From Deltaproteobacteria bacterium (GTDB taxonomy: Bacteria > Myxococcota_A > Polyangia > JACPQR01), in the NCBI GenBank assembly GCA_016190375.1, contig JACPQR010000167.1, forward strand, positions 1 through 36,605: a DNA stretch of 36,605 bases, written 5' to 3'. Positions 27,571 through 36,071 of this stretch are shown here, in pieces; position 1 is the stretch's first letter, and every line of letters begins with the position of its first letter. Made by a program: the position numbers and the translations under genes. The notes beneath the pieces were generated by a model. It ran no database searches and was not told the DNA's origin. It saw only the letters and a program-made list of their open reading frames with translations.

Positions 27571-28590
27571 CTAGACGTTGAACCGGAAGTGCACGACGTC
27601 GCCGTCCTGGACCACGTAGTCCTTGCCCTCCAGACGCAGCTTGCCGACCTCGCGGCAGCGCGCCTCGGTCTTGTAGGTGACGTAGTCCTCGTAGCGGATC
27701 ACCTCCGCTCGGATGAAGCCGCGCTCGATGTCCGTGTGGATCTTGCCCGCGGCCTTGCGGGCGTGATCGCCCCGGTGGATCGTCCAGGCCTTCACCTCGT
27801 CTTCGCCGACGGTGAACATGCTGATGAGGTCGAGGAGGGAGTAGCAGGCCCGGATGAACCGCGCGCGGGCGGGCTCGCCCAGGCCGAGGTCGGCCAGGAA
27901 AGCCGTCTGCTCGTCGGGCGCGAGCTCGGCGATCTCCATCTCGGCGCGGCCGGACAGGACGACGACGGGAGCGCTCGCCGCGGCGGCCACGACCTCCTGC
28001 CCAGCCGCCTTTCCGGCATCCGCCTCGGACACGTTCAGGACGTAGAGCATTGGCCGCTGCGAAAGGAACGCGAAGCTCGACAGAGCCTTCTCCTCGTCGG
28101 CCGAGAGCCCCGCGGCGCGAAGCGGCGTCTCGGCCGAGAGCTTTGCCCCGACCTTCTCGAGGAGCTCCTTCTCCCCGGGCTTGCCCTTCTCCTTCTTCAG
28201 GCGCTCGAGGCGCTTTTCCACGACGGCGAGGTCCGCGAGGACCAGCTCGACCTCGAGATCGCGGATATCCCTCGCCGCGGCCGGAGCGTCGCCGAAGGCC
28301 CGAACGACGTGGGCGAAGGCATCGACGTCCCTCAGGTGCGTGAGGGCCGACGAGTCGAGCCCCTTTCCCGCCTCGAAGCCCGGTACGTCGGCGAACGTGA
28401 CCTCGGCGTACGTGGTCTTCTCGGGCTTGCAGATCTCCGAGAGCGCGTCGACGCGCGGGTCGGGCACCTTGATCACGCCGAGGTTGACCTTCCCGGCCGC
28501 GTACCCGCCGACCTCTGCCTTCTGCCCGGTCAGCGCGTTGAACACGGTCGTCTTTCCGGAGGACTTGAACCCGACTAGCCCGACTCTCAT
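27571..28590 (-). CDS. YchF/DUF933-type Obg-like NTPase, divergent
   Basis: 339 residues, somewhat shorter than the usual 363 of YchF. The N-terminal P-loop reads GFKSSGKTTVFNALTG, where YchF normally has GxPNVGKST. The switch II strand is FADVPGFEAGKG instead of DIAGLVKGAS. The G4 position is LNVSE, the N-x-x-E motif that gives YchF its ATP preference. A coiled-coil region (about 130-160: LVLADLAVVEKRLERLKKEK) follows, then a C-terminal TGS domain with FTVGEDEVKAWTI, AAGKIHTDIERGFIRAEVI and VVQDGDVVHFRFNV, which is very typical. YchF binds ribosomes and takes part in stress responses. It starts 18 bases after the kinase stop and is followed within six bases by the small protein gene. It could be a paralog of the main ychF rather than the ortholog. 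Confidence 0.9.
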   Translation of the reverse strand: MRVGLVGFKSSGKTTVFNALTGQKAEVGGYAAGKVNLGVIKVPDPRVDALSEICKPEKTTYAEVTFADVPGFEAGKGLDSSALTHLRDVDAFAHVVRAFGDAPAAARDIRDLEVELVLADLAVVEKRLERLKKEKGKPGEKELLEKVGAKLSAETPLRAAGLSADEEKALSSFAFLSQRPMLYVLNVSEADAGKAAGQEVVAAAASAPVVVLSGRAEMEIAELAPDEQTAFLADLGLGEPARARFIRACYSLLDLISMFTVGEDEVKAWTIHRGDHARKAAGKIHTDIERGFIRAEVIRYEDYVTYKTEARCREVGKLRLEGKDYVVQDGDVVHFRFNV

Positions 28591-28608
28591 GGATGCCCGT
28601 CCTGGAAC

Positions 28609-30123
28609 CTAGAACTGGTCGAAACGCTGGTAGTGCCCCGACGCCTTCGTACCCTGCCCGTCGCGAGGCGACGAGACCGGGCGGCTCTGCCCCGACGGGG
28701 CGGAGCCCGCGGTCGACATTGGCTCGAGCTCGACGCGGATCGTGGAATCGGCGTCGGGGACGACCTCGCGCACCACGGCGCGGTGTCCCGCGAGCGAGAG
28801 CTCGAAGGCCACGGGCGTGGGCGAGATTGGCTCCATCGACTCGATGGGGGTCGTGCCGAGCAGGGTCCCGCCGCGCCTCACGGCCGCCTCGGGCGGGATC
28901 GAGTCGATGCGGATCCTCGCGAAGCGAGCGCGCTGGGTCGCCGGGGGCGCGGATCGATCCGGCGAAGGCCGAGCCGCGGGCCGCGCGATCGCCGAGCGCT
29001 CCACCGCCGCTTCGCTGGTTCCGCGGCTGCGCAGCGCGAGGACCGCGAGCCCTCCCCCAACCAGCGCAGCCAGACCTGCGGCGAGGAGCGGGGCCGGCGA
29101 GCGACGAGCGCGGTGCGAGGCGGGGCGCTTCTGCTCTTCGCGCGGCAGCGCGATCTCGGCGGTGCAGCTCTCGAGCGCGACCATGAACTCGCCCGCGGTC
29201 TGCGGTCGGCGCGCCGGGTCCTTCTCGATGGCCCGCAGGATCACCTTCTCGACGGCCTCGGGGATGTAGAGGTCGGGCCTGAGGGCGGACGGGCGGGGTG
29301 GCCGCGTCTTGATGTGGCGCGCCATCACCACGACCGCGTCGTCGTCCTCGAAGGGAGCGTGGCCCGTGATCATCTGGTAGAGGAGTACGCCGACCGTGTA
29401 CAGGTCGCTCCTGCCGTCCAGGGGCTTCGACTGCGCCTGCTCTGGCGACATGTAGCGGGGCGTTCCGAAGACGATCCCGGCCTGGGTCTCGAGGGCGTCC
29501 ATGCGCATCTCGCTGTGGAACACCTTGGCGATCCCGAAGTCGAGGACCTTGACGTGCTCGCTCTGCGACCCGAGCCAGGTGAGGAAAATGTTGTCGGGCT
29601 TCAGGTCGCGGTGAATGATGCCCTGATCGTGGGCCTCGCTCAGCGAGCCCAGGACCTGCCTCGCGATGGCCACGGCGCGCTTGAGGTCGAGCGCGCCTTC
29701 GCGCTCGATGAGGCTCGTGAGCAGCTCGCCCTCGAGGAGCTCCATCGCGAGGTAGAGAAGGCCCTCCTTCGTCTGCCCGAAGTCGAACATCGTGACCGTG
29801 TTGGGGTGCTGCAAGAGGCTCGTGGCCTTCGCCTCGCGGTGGAACCGCGTCACCGTGTCCGCGTCCTCGTGGAGCGAGCTCTTCAGGATCTTGATGGCGA
29901 CCTTGCGCCCCACGGTCGCCTGCTCGGCACGGTAGACCGTTCCCATCCCTCCTACGCCGATCCGGCTCAGGACGGTGAATCGACCGGCGATGGTCTTGCC
30001 GAGCATCGGATCCCCATCGGCCGCCCAGAAGTCCTCCGTCTGCACGAGCCGGCGGCGATCCTGGGGGCAGATCTCGATCGCCGGATCGTCGTAGGGGGTC
30101 CTGCAGGCGGGACAGATCAACAT
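28609..30123 (-). CDS. Ser/Thr protein kinase with N-terminal Cys motif and PEGA-like tail
   Basis: 504 residues. The N-terminus has a degenerate zinc ribbon (Cys4, Cys7, Cys19, then CPQDRRRL without a fourth Cys), a form common ahead of myxobacterial kinases. The kinase domain (about 47-320) has GVGGMG, Lys78 in VAIK, HRDLKPDN with Asp173, LDFGIAK (DFG 195-197) and GTPRYMSPEQ. One membrane span (about 345-364) is followed by a PEGA-like beta domain outside (about 403-468, RIDSIPPEAAVRRGGTLLG). ATG 30123 is preferred because it starts just before the first CxxC; ATG 30150 is in frame and a hairpin lies between the two. It is 67 bases downstream of the Cys-rich lipoprotein gene and 18 upstream of the YchF-like gene. 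Confidence 0.94.
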   Translation of the reverse strand: MLICPACRTPYDDPAIEICPQDRRRLVQTEDFWAADGDPMLGKTIAGRFTVLSRIGVGGMGTVYRAEQATVGRKVAIKILKSSLHEDADTVTRFHREAKATSLLQHPNTVTMFDFGQTKEGLLYLAMELLEGELLTSLIEREGALDLKRAVAIARQVLGSLSEAHDQGIIHRDLKPDNIFLTWLGSQSEHVKVLDFGIAKVFHSEMRMDALETQAGIVFGTPRYMSPEQAQSKPLDGRSDLYTVGVLLYQMITGHAPFEDDDAVVVMARHIKTRPPRPSALRPDLYIPEAVEKVILRAIEKDPARRPQTAGEFMVALESCTAEIALPREEQKRPASHRARRSPAPLLAAGLAALVGGGLAVLALRSRGTSEAAVERSAIARPAARPSPDRSAPPATQRARFARIRIDSIPPEAAVRRGGTLLGTTPIESMEPISPTPVAFELSLAGHRAVVREVVPDADSTIRVELEPMSTAGSAPSGQSRPVSSPRDGQGTKASGHYQRFDQF

Positions 30124-30126
30124 GCC

Positions 30127-30148
30127 GGTGCTCTGGAGGGCGAGCACC
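30127..30148. other. Perfect 7-bp hairpin over the kinase start region
   Basis: GGTGCTC (30127-30133) and GAGCACC (30142-30148) are exact inverted repeats with an eight-base loop. On the minus-strand transcript the stem lies directly before ATG 30123 and directly after ATG 30150. It could lower initiation at 30123. Confidence 0.5.
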
Positions 30149-30190
30149 ATAGCATACCGTGAAGCAGCCGTTTCCTACCCCTGCCTGCTC

Positions 30191-31591
30191 TCAGGGAAGG
30201 CAGAGGAGCTGTCCGCCGTCAGGTACTGGGCGGACCCGGCAGGTGGATCCCCCCTGGCAGTCGGTCTGGCTGCAGCAGGTGTCCACGCACCGGCCGTTCT
30301 CGCAGTAGTCGCTGCGGCACTCGGCCGAGCTGTCGCACGCGTCGCCGGCGTCGCCATAGCCATGGAGCGGGAAGCCGAGCCAGTCCATGTCGTCCCAGCA
30401 GAGCCGCACCTGGGCCTCCGGATCGAGGTCGGTCACCGCGACGTAGGCGCAGACGAACCCGATTCCGCAGTCGGAGCTGGCGCAGCAAGGAGCAGTGCAG
30501 TAGCCATCTTCCCAGTCGCGGGGGACGCACAGCCCCGACGCGCATTCTCCGTGCTCGACGCAGCCGGACCCGACCTCGCCCTGACCGGCGCCGCCGCAGA
30601 TCGTGACGAGCTCGTCGTTCCGGCCTTCCGCGTCCGTTATCGCGACCTCGCACACCTGTCCACCGCAGCTCGACCCGTCGCAGCAGGGGTCCCCGCAGCT
30701 TCCTCTCACGCAGGCGCCCGACGCGCACTCCGAGTCGCCGCCGCACGCGCTCCCGGCCGCGCCGGCTCCTTCGCCGAGATCCAGGGCCACCCGCGGCACG
30801 CAGGCCGAGAAGCCGCCGCCCGGCTGCCAGCAGACGAAGTCACCGGGACAGTCGTCGGGCGAGCAGCAGGTCCGGGAGCAGAAGCTCTCGTCCACGGACA
30901 TCCGCAGCATCTGCGGGTCGGCGCAGTAACCCTCCTCGCACTCGGCGTCCTCGCGACAAGGGCCTCCGAGGTCGCGAAGGTCGGCGCAGCGACCGTTCGA
31001 GTCGCAGAACTGATCGCCGGGACATTCGACGCCTTCGTTCCGGCAGTCGTCGTCGTCGATCGGCACGCACTCGAAGCCGGCGTCGGTGGTGCGCTGCTCG
31101 CAGGCGAAGCCCTCCCCGCAGGGCTCGGCCTCGCAGGGGTCGGCGTCGGCGCAGCCGCCCTTCACGGGGTCGCAGACGCCGCCGGCGGGGCACGTGTCCT
31201 CGTCGATCCGACCGTCGCAGTCGTTGTCTCGACCGTCGCACGCTTCCTCCAGACCCGGCGCCTGCAGCGGGTCGTGGTCGTTGCAGTCCCGACCCTCCTG
31301 GTTTCCACCGTTGCACCAGGTCACGCCGTCCCCGTCGACGTCGTGGCCCTCGTCCACCTGGTCGTTGCAGTTGTCGTCGAGCCCATTGCACAGCTCGGGC
31401 TCGTCGTTCGGCTCGCAGCCCGCGTCCGGCTGCGGCTCCTCGACGCGCGGCGCGCAGGTGCCGTCGAGGCACGCCATGCCCTCGGGGCATGCGCGGTCCT
31501 CGTCGCAGAGGATCGGCAGCTCCTCCGGGTTCACGATCGCGGAGCACCCGAGGGTCGCGAAGAGGCCTGCCCAGAGCCACTTCGGGCTCAA
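30191..31591 (-). CDS. MopE-motif lipoprotein with four Cys-rich repeats
   Basis: 466 residues. The TTG start at 31591 overlaps the TPR gene stop (TTGA) and gives a signal with lipobox ATLGC (Cys16). Residues about 66-135 carry two MopE-type units (CNGLDDNCNDQVDEG with DVDGDG, and CDGRDNDCDGRIDED). A Cys-rich region then leads into four repeats of 50-60 residues, each beginning GxxCxxxxECxxxxC and containing a C(T/S)xxCC or DPCC step and a closing C (GGPCREDAECEEGYC, GSACGGDSECASGAC, GSGCVEHGECASGLC, GDACDSSAECRSDYC). The protein is presumably lipid-anchored and disulfide-rich at the surface, and may bind a metal ion. It is coupled to the TPR gene upstream and the kinase downstream. Confidence 0.9.
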   Translation of the reverse strand: MSPKWLWAGLFATLGCSAIVNPEELPILCDEDRACPEGMACLDGTCAPRVEEPQPDAGCEPNDEPELCNGLDDNCNDQVDEGHDVDGDGVTWCNGGNQEGRDCNDHDPLQAPGLEEACDGRDNDCDGRIDEDTCPAGGVCDPVKGGCADADPCEAEPCGEGFACEQRTTDAGFECVPIDDDDCRNEGVECPGDQFCDSNGRCADLRDLGGPCREDAECEEGYCADPQMLRMSVDESFCSRTCCSPDDCPGDFVCWQPGGGFSACVPRVALDLGEGAGAAGSACGGDSECASGACVRGSCGDPCCDGSSCGGQVCEVAITDAEGRNDELVTICGGAGQGEVGSGCVEHGECASGLCVPRDWEDGYCTAPCCASSDCGIGFVCAYVAVTDLDPEAQVRLCWDDMDWLGFPLHGYGDAGDACDSSAECRSDYCENGRCVDTCCSQTDCQGGSTCRVRPVPDGGQLLCLP

Positions 31592-32577
31592 AAGTCGCCC
31601 CCGAAGTGCGCCAGAAAACCGCCCGCGCCGACCGCGACTGAGAGCCTGAGCAGAAATCCCCTCCCGTCGCCAGACCGCCGATCCGACCCCGTCTGCGTCG
31701 TTGCCGCTCCTCCGAATACCACGCGGTATTCGTCGTCGCGGGCGCCTAGCATCCAGGGCCGGCTCGACGGCCTGGCTCGGTCCGGGGATTCCTGCTCAGG
31801 CTCTGAGGCCCTCGAGCCAGCCGGTCGCGGACCATCGACGTCCGGGCGATCGGCTCGCCTGAGCGCGTAGAGCAGCGTGGCTCCGACGGCCAGCACCCCA
31901 GCGGAGATCAACGACACGTCGCTGGCGAGCGCGAAGTCGTTGGCGTTGGCGGCCAGTGCGTCCCGGCCCTCCAGGTCCCCGTCGTCGCCGACCACGAACC
32001 GCTCCACCGCGCTCTGTTCCGACAGGGCCAGCGCACCGGTCACGGCGGCGGCGCCCAGGGCGACGACGGCGGCACCGGCGGTGACGAAGAAGATCGTGTC
32101 GGCCCGCCCGAACGACGGAGTGTCCTGGCGCCTGGGCAGGACCGGCACCGGGACCGGGACCTGGACGATCCGGGTCTCGGGCGTGGCCTCGCGATGGTGC
32201 GTCGATGCGCCCTCGATCCTGCGGATCGTGGCCTCGATCCTCGCGCGCTCCTCGGGTGGGATCTCGGCCTCGAGGTAGCGCCGCAGGAACTCGACCGACC
32301 TGTCGAACTGGCCTAGCTTCTCGTAGACGAGCCCGATGTTGTACAGGAGCACGCTCGCGCTCGGATCGAGCGCGAGGGCGTGCTCGAGCTCCACCACCGC
32401 CTCCTCGTAGCGCCCTTCCTGGTACAGCGCCCTTCCCCGGTCGTAGAGCTGCTGGGCCTCGGTCAAGGTCGGGCCATCGGGCTGAGTCTGGCCAAGAGCT
32501 CCCGGAGCGGCGAGGGCGATCGACGCCATCAACGGCAGCCAACGGAGCGCCCGCACGGCCTTCCTTGCCCGCATCAT
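31588..32577 (-). CDS. TPR protein with signal peptide and C-terminal membrane spans
   Basis: 329 residues. ATG 32577 gives a signal peptide (ALRWLPLMASIALAAPGALG). Residues about 40-115 form TPR units (AQQLYDRGRALYQEGRYEEA, VLLYNIGLVYEKLGQFDRSV, FLRRYLEAEIPPEE). A Val/Pro linker follows, then two hydrophobic segments (FFVTAGAAVVALGAAAVTGALAL and VSLISAGVLAVGATLLYAL) and a polar tail with a final beta-like stretch. The open frame to 33342 overlaps the SppA gene on the other strand and is not believed. The protein is the first gene of a probable six-gene unit running to 26796. Its arrangement parallels the TPR protein at 3637-4278, which also precedes a kinase and a Cys-rich lipoprotein. Confidence 0.85.
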   Translation of the reverse strand: MMRARKAVRALRWLPLMASIALAAPGALGQTQPDGPTLTEAQQLYDRGRALYQEGRYEEAVVELEHALALDPSASVLLYNIGLVYEKLGQFDRSVEFLRRYLEAEIPPEERARIEATIRRIEGASTHHREATPETRIVQVPVPVPVLPRRQDTPSFGRADTIFFVTAGAAVVALGAAAVTGALALSEQSAVERFVVGDDGDLEGRDALAANANDFALASDVSLISAGVLAVGATLLYALRRADRPDVDGPRPAGSRASEPEQESPDRARPSSRPWMLGARDDEYRVVFGGAATTQTGSDRRSGDGRGFLLRLSVAVGAGGFLAHFGGDF

Positions 32578-32729
32578 TTCGCGAAGGGGGCTCACGCCCC
32601 CCTCGACCCCCCGATGACTGCGCGCGCGCTCGCTGCGGCCGAGTCCCCTTCGCGGAGGATCTGAATCGGCCGGCGCTCGCCCTTCTGGCAAGCCACCGAC
32701 GAGGTGACGGCCTTCCCTGCCCGCATCAT
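32555..32729. repeat. Direct repeat of a gene start flanking a structured spacer
   Basis: A 23-base sequence at 32555-32577, covering the start codons of the TPR gene (MMRARKAV on the minus strand), recurs at 32707-32729 with one change (MMRAGKAV). The DNA between contains a perfect GGGGGC-TCAC-GCCCCC hairpin (32586-32601) and the inverted pair CGCGAAGGGG (32580-32589) / CCCCTTCGCG (32645-32654). The rest of the gap to 32820 shows no gene and no clear promoter. Confidence 0.7.
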
Positions 32730-32820
32730 CGCGTAGTCGCGTAGTCGGCCGGGAGCCGACTTCGGCGATGATAGTTCGCGCGCCCTCCGTTGGAAAGGGA
32801 GTGGTAGGCTCGCGTCCCTC

Positions 32821-35271
32821 ATGGCTCGACTGCACCTGGGCGTGCTTTCGCTCGCGATTGTCGTCCTGTCCCCCGCGGCAATGGCCCAGCGCCAGACCGA
32901 CCGCCTCGTCCTCCCGGTGCCTTCGATCGCCGCGACCGATGACGCCTCCTCGCTCGTGGTCAACCCGGCGAACCTCGGGTTCCTGGGGAGCTACTCGCTC
33001 TACTACGTCCACTCGGAGCTGCTCCGGTCCGACACTCCCATCGTCGGCCTCGGCGACGGCGTCTACCTGGCCACGCCGCTGCTGTTCGGGATCGTCGCCG
33101 GCGCCGGGTTCGAGCACCTGAGGCCGCCGAGCATCCTCGGCATGGCGAACCGGGGCGCCCTCTCCTTCGGCCTGGCCCACGGCACTTCGATCGTGTCGCT
33201 CGGCGTCTCGACGAGGACCTACATCTCGAGCCAGGACCCGGCGCTCGACGGGCTGACCTCCTGGGACCTCGGCCTCACCTTGCGCCCCTGGCCGTGGGTG
33301 TCGGTCGCCGCGGGCGTGCGGGACCTGAACGCGCCGGCCCACGGCTCGACCGGGATCCCGCGGATGTGGGCCCTTGGCGTGGGCCTGAGGCCGACGGGGC
33401 GCGACGCAGTTCAGCTCACCGGCGAGGTCGCGATCGACGAGGACAGCGGCCGGGTCGTTCCGTCGGGATCGGTGTCGCTCCGGGTGCCCTGGGTCGGCGC
33501 CGTCCGTGCGGGGTTCGACCTTCCTCGCAATCCGCTAGGGGCTGGCCGCGAGCTTCGCGCCCAGGTCGCCCTCGACGTGACGACCTCGCACGTCGGCGCG
33601 GGCGCGGCCATGTCCTCGAGGCGCGACGAGGTCTCCGGCTGGAGCGCCTGGGCGCGGATCTCGGGAGAGCGCTACGCCGGCTTGCCCCGACCGGCCCGCG
33701 TCGTCGACCTGACCGTCGAGGGCGCTCTCGACGTTCGCGAGTCCACGAGGCTGGCGCGGCGGCTCGACCGCTTTCGCGGGGACGGCGCGGTCGACGGCGT
33801 CCTGTTGCGCGTCCGTGGGGCCGAGCCGCCTCTCGCGGCGGCTCAGGAGATCCGGCTCCGCCTGCACGCCCTGCGTCGAAGCGGCCGCAAGGTGGTCTGC
33901 CACCTCGACGACGCCTCCGCGAACGCCTACGCGATGTGTACGGCGGCGGATCGGATCTACGTCGACCCCGCCGGTGGCATCCGCCTGACCGGGCTTCGCT
34001 CGCAGGTCCTCTACTTCCGCGGACTGCTCGACAACCTCGGGGTGCGAGCCGAGTTCGTCAAGATCGGCGAGTACAAGAGCGCGCCGGAGGCATTCGAGCG
34101 TACCGAGGCCTCCGAGCCGGCGCGAAGGGAGCTCGACTCGCTGCTCGACGACTACGCCGACCAGCTCGCCGCACAGATCGCGAGGGACCGACCCGGACTC
34201 GCGACCGAGGGGGTGCGCGCCTTGTTCGACCGCGGGCCGTTCGTGACGTCCGAGGCGCTGGCCGCGAGGCTGATCGACGGCTCGGTCTACGAGGATCAGC
34301 TCGACGCCGCGTTGACGGAGGCGTTCGGCCGTGGCGTGAACCTCGTCGAAGAGCCCTCCTCGCCCGCGAGGCCGCGCCGCTGGGGCACGCCAGGGAAGAT
34401 CGCCATCGTCTACATCGACGGGTCGATCGTCGACGGACGCAGCTTCACCGTACCGCTCCTGGACATGCGTTTCGCCGGCGGCCGGACGATCGTCGAGTCC
34501 ATCCAGGACGCGGCCTCCGACCCGAGCGTCGCCGCCATCGTACTGCGCATCGACAGCCCCGGTGGTTCGGCGCTCGCGAGCGATCAGATCTGGCGAGCCG
34601 TGTGGCGTGCCCGCCGGATCAAGCCCGTGGTCGCCTCGATGGAGTCGATCGCCGCCTCGGGCGGCTACTACGTGGCTTCGGCTGCCACCGAGATCGTCGC
34701 GAACCCGGCTACCCTGACGGGCTCGATCGGGATCTTCTACGGGAAGTTCGATCTCTCGGGGCTGCTCGAGCGGATCGGGATCAACGTCCAGACCTTCCGG
34801 CGTGGGCGTCGCGCGGACTTCGACTCGATGTTCCGCGGCTTCACCGACGACGAGCGCCACATGCTCCAGGAGAAGATGCGCCACTTCTACGGCATCTTCC
34901 TGCGCAAGGTGGCGCGCGGCCGAGGCATGGACGCGAGCGCGGTCGATGCGATCGCGCGTGGCCGCGTGTGGAGCGGCAGGCAAGCCCGCGGGCGCAACCT
35001 CGTCGACTCGTACGGTGGGATCTCCGAGGCGCTCTGGCGTGCCCGCGTTCTCGGGCATCTCCCCGAGGACTACGAGATCCGGGAGCTGCCGGCCGAGCCG
35101 GGGCTCATCGAGACGTTGATCGGCCTCGCCGGCGCGCGCGCGTCTTCGCAGGAGGTGCCGGTGCCGCTGCCCGCCGGCGTGCGGCGCTCGCTCAGGGCCG
35201 CGGCGCCGCTCCTGTGGGCCAGGAGCGAGGCTCCGATGGCGCTCTTGCCGTTCGTGTGGGAGGGACCGTAG
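32821..35271 (+). CDS. sppA: SppA signal peptide peptidase fused to barrel-like N-domain
   Basis: 816 residues, much longer than E. coli SppA (618). A signal peptide (VLSLAIVVLSPAAMAQ) is followed by a region of about 270 residues with alternating beta strands. It starts SSLVVNPANLGFLGSYSLYYV, which resembles outer-membrane beta-barrel proteins of the PorV/UPF0164 kind. From about residue 300 there are two tandem S49 peptidase domains. The dyad is split between them as in 67K-type SppA: general-base Lys419 in GEYKSAPEAF and nucleophile Ser613 in SIAASGGYYVAS; DSPGGSA and TGSIGIFYG are also typical. SppA degrades cleaved signal peptides in the inner membrane, so a barrel-like N-domain is unexpected. 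ATG 32821 is the only start that provides the signal peptide; no strong ribosome site precedes it. Confidence 0.93.
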   Translation: MARLHLGVLSLAIVVLSPAAMAQRQTDRLVLPVPSIAATDDASSLVVNPANLGFLGSYSLYYVHSELLRSDTPIVGLGDGVYLATPLLFGIVAGAGFEHLRPPSILGMANRGALSFGLAHGTSIVSLGVSTRTYISSQDPALDGLTSWDLGLTLRPWPWVSVAAGVRDLNAPAHGSTGIPRMWALGVGLRPTGRDAVQLTGEVAIDEDSGRVVPSGSVSLRVPWVGAVRAGFDLPRNPLGAGRELRAQVALDVTTSHVGAGAAMSSRRDEVSGWSAWARISGERYAGLPRPARVVDLTVEGALDVRESTRLARRLDRFRGDGAVDGVLLRVRGAEPPLAAAQEIRLRLHALRRSGRKVVCHLDDASANAYAMCTAADRIYVDPAGGIRLTGLRSQVLYFRGLLDNLGVRAEFVKIGEYKSAPEAFERTEASEPARRELDSLLDDYADQLAAQIARDRPGLATEGVRALFDRGPFVTSEALAARLIDGSVYEDQLDAALTEAFGRGVNLVEEPSSPARPRRWGTPGKIAIVYIDGSIVDGRSFTVPLLDMRFAGGRTIVESIQDAASDPSVAAIVLRIDSPGGSALASDQIWRAVWRARRIKPVVASMESIAASGGYYVASAATEIVANPATLTGSIGIFYGKFDLSGLLERIGINVQTFRRGRRADFDSMFRGFTDDERHMLQEKMRHFYGIFLRKVARGRGMDASAVDAIARGRVWSGRQARGRNLVDSYGGISEALWRARVLGHLPEDYEIRELPAEPGLIETLIGLAGARASSQEVPVPLPAGVRRSLRAAAPLLWARSEAPMALLPFVWEGP

Positions 35272-35278
35272 CGGGTTG

Positions 35279-35295
35279 GCGCGGGGCTCCCGCGC
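35279..35295. terminator. Perfect 7-bp hairpin between convergent genes
   Basis: GCGCGGG (35279-35285) and CCCGCGC (35289-35295) form a perfect stem over a three-base loop inside the 43-base gap between the sppA stop and the stop of the lipoprotein gene on the other strand. It could stop transcription from both sides, but no T run follows on either strand. Confidence 0.4.
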
Positions 35296-35314
35296 AAGTC
35301 GCTGGGCTTCCGAA

Positions 35315-35890
35315 TCAGGTGCCGAAGACCTGGACGCCGAACTCGCCCGAGCCGGCGTACATCTTGACCTGGACGCGGTAGGTGCCAGCGATGCTGGGGC
35401 AGGCCGTCACGATCGGGAAGTTGTCGGTCGCCTGATCCTGGGCCGTCTGCGTGCCGGCGGGATCGAAGATGAACATGTCGAGGTCGGTGACGGTGGGGAC
35501 GCCGACGCCGATGACGGTGTAGCAGTGACCGGCCTGCAGCACGACGGAGAAGTCCTGGGTCGCGCTCGTCGCGAGGTTGCCGCGCTGGATCGGCGAGACG
35601 GGCGTGCGGCCCTGGCCGTACTGCGCGTAGATCTGCTGCATGCGCGTGCCGACGTAGTCGCCCGGATTGGCCGGCGCGACCGTGGGCGTGAGCGGCGCGG
35701 CGGGAGGCGCGACCGGCGCGGGCACCGCGGGCGGCGCTACGGGAGCAGCGACCGGCGGAGCTGGATACGGCGCGGCGGGCACCTGGCCGGGGACGGCTCC
35801 GGGCTGCATGCCGGGAATCGCCTGCGGCTGGCTCTGCCCGCACCCGACCATGACCACGAACGTTGCCGCCACGAGCATCGACTTGCGCAT
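35315..35890 (-). CDS. Small lipoprotein with PPC-like domain
   Basis: 191 residues. ATG 35890 has GAGAGGGAG seven bases upstream and starts a clear lipoprotein signal (MLVAATFVVMVGC, Cys17). Residues about 20-75 are a Pro/Ala/Val linker with PAP and PVAPP repeats, as in wall-spanning regions. Residues about 100-191 are all-beta (FSVVLQAGHCYTVIGVGV, DLDMFIFDPAG, AGTYRVQVKMYAGSGEFGVQ) and resemble the bacterial pre-peptidase C-terminal (PPC) fold, here without an attached peptidase. It is convergent with sppA. Function unknown; it may bind a surface ligand or another envelope protein. Confidence 0.87.
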   Translation of the reverse strand: MRKSMLVAATFVVMVGCGQSQPQAIPGMQPGAVPGQVPAAPYPAPPVAAPVAPPAVPAPVAPPAAPLTPTVAPANPGDYVGTRMQQIYAQYGQGRTPVSPIQRGNLATSATQDFSVVLQAGHCYTVIGVGVPTVTDLDMFIFDPAGTQTAQDQATDNFPIVTACPSIAGTYRVQVKMYAGSGEFGVQVFGT

Positions 35891-35948
35891 CGGAATTCTC
35901 CCTCTCTTGGTTTTTTGGACGCTGGACGCCTGCGATCCGGCCCGGGAC

Positions 35949-35976
35949 TTTATCCCCAAACCAAACGTCTCGGCAA
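35949..35976 (-). promoter_or_regulatory. Candidate promoter for the PPC-like lipoprotein
   Basis: On the minus strand TTGCCG (35971-35976) and GATAAA (35949-35954) are 16 bases apart, in an unusually AT-rich patch upstream of ATG 35890. No other feature is seen in 35891-36071. Confidence 0.4.
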
Positions 35977-36071
35977 GGACGCCACCTGTGCGTGATCGAA
36001 GCGCGGATCGCCAGCGGTGATTCAGACCGGCGGACCGGCCGGGACCTTGGAGCCGGACGTTCGAGCAGAGC

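Noticed and set aside
33535..35058. Minus-strand open frame of about 507 codons opposite sppA
   Set aside because: No start signal or recognisable domain, and it lies fully within a well-supported SppA gene.
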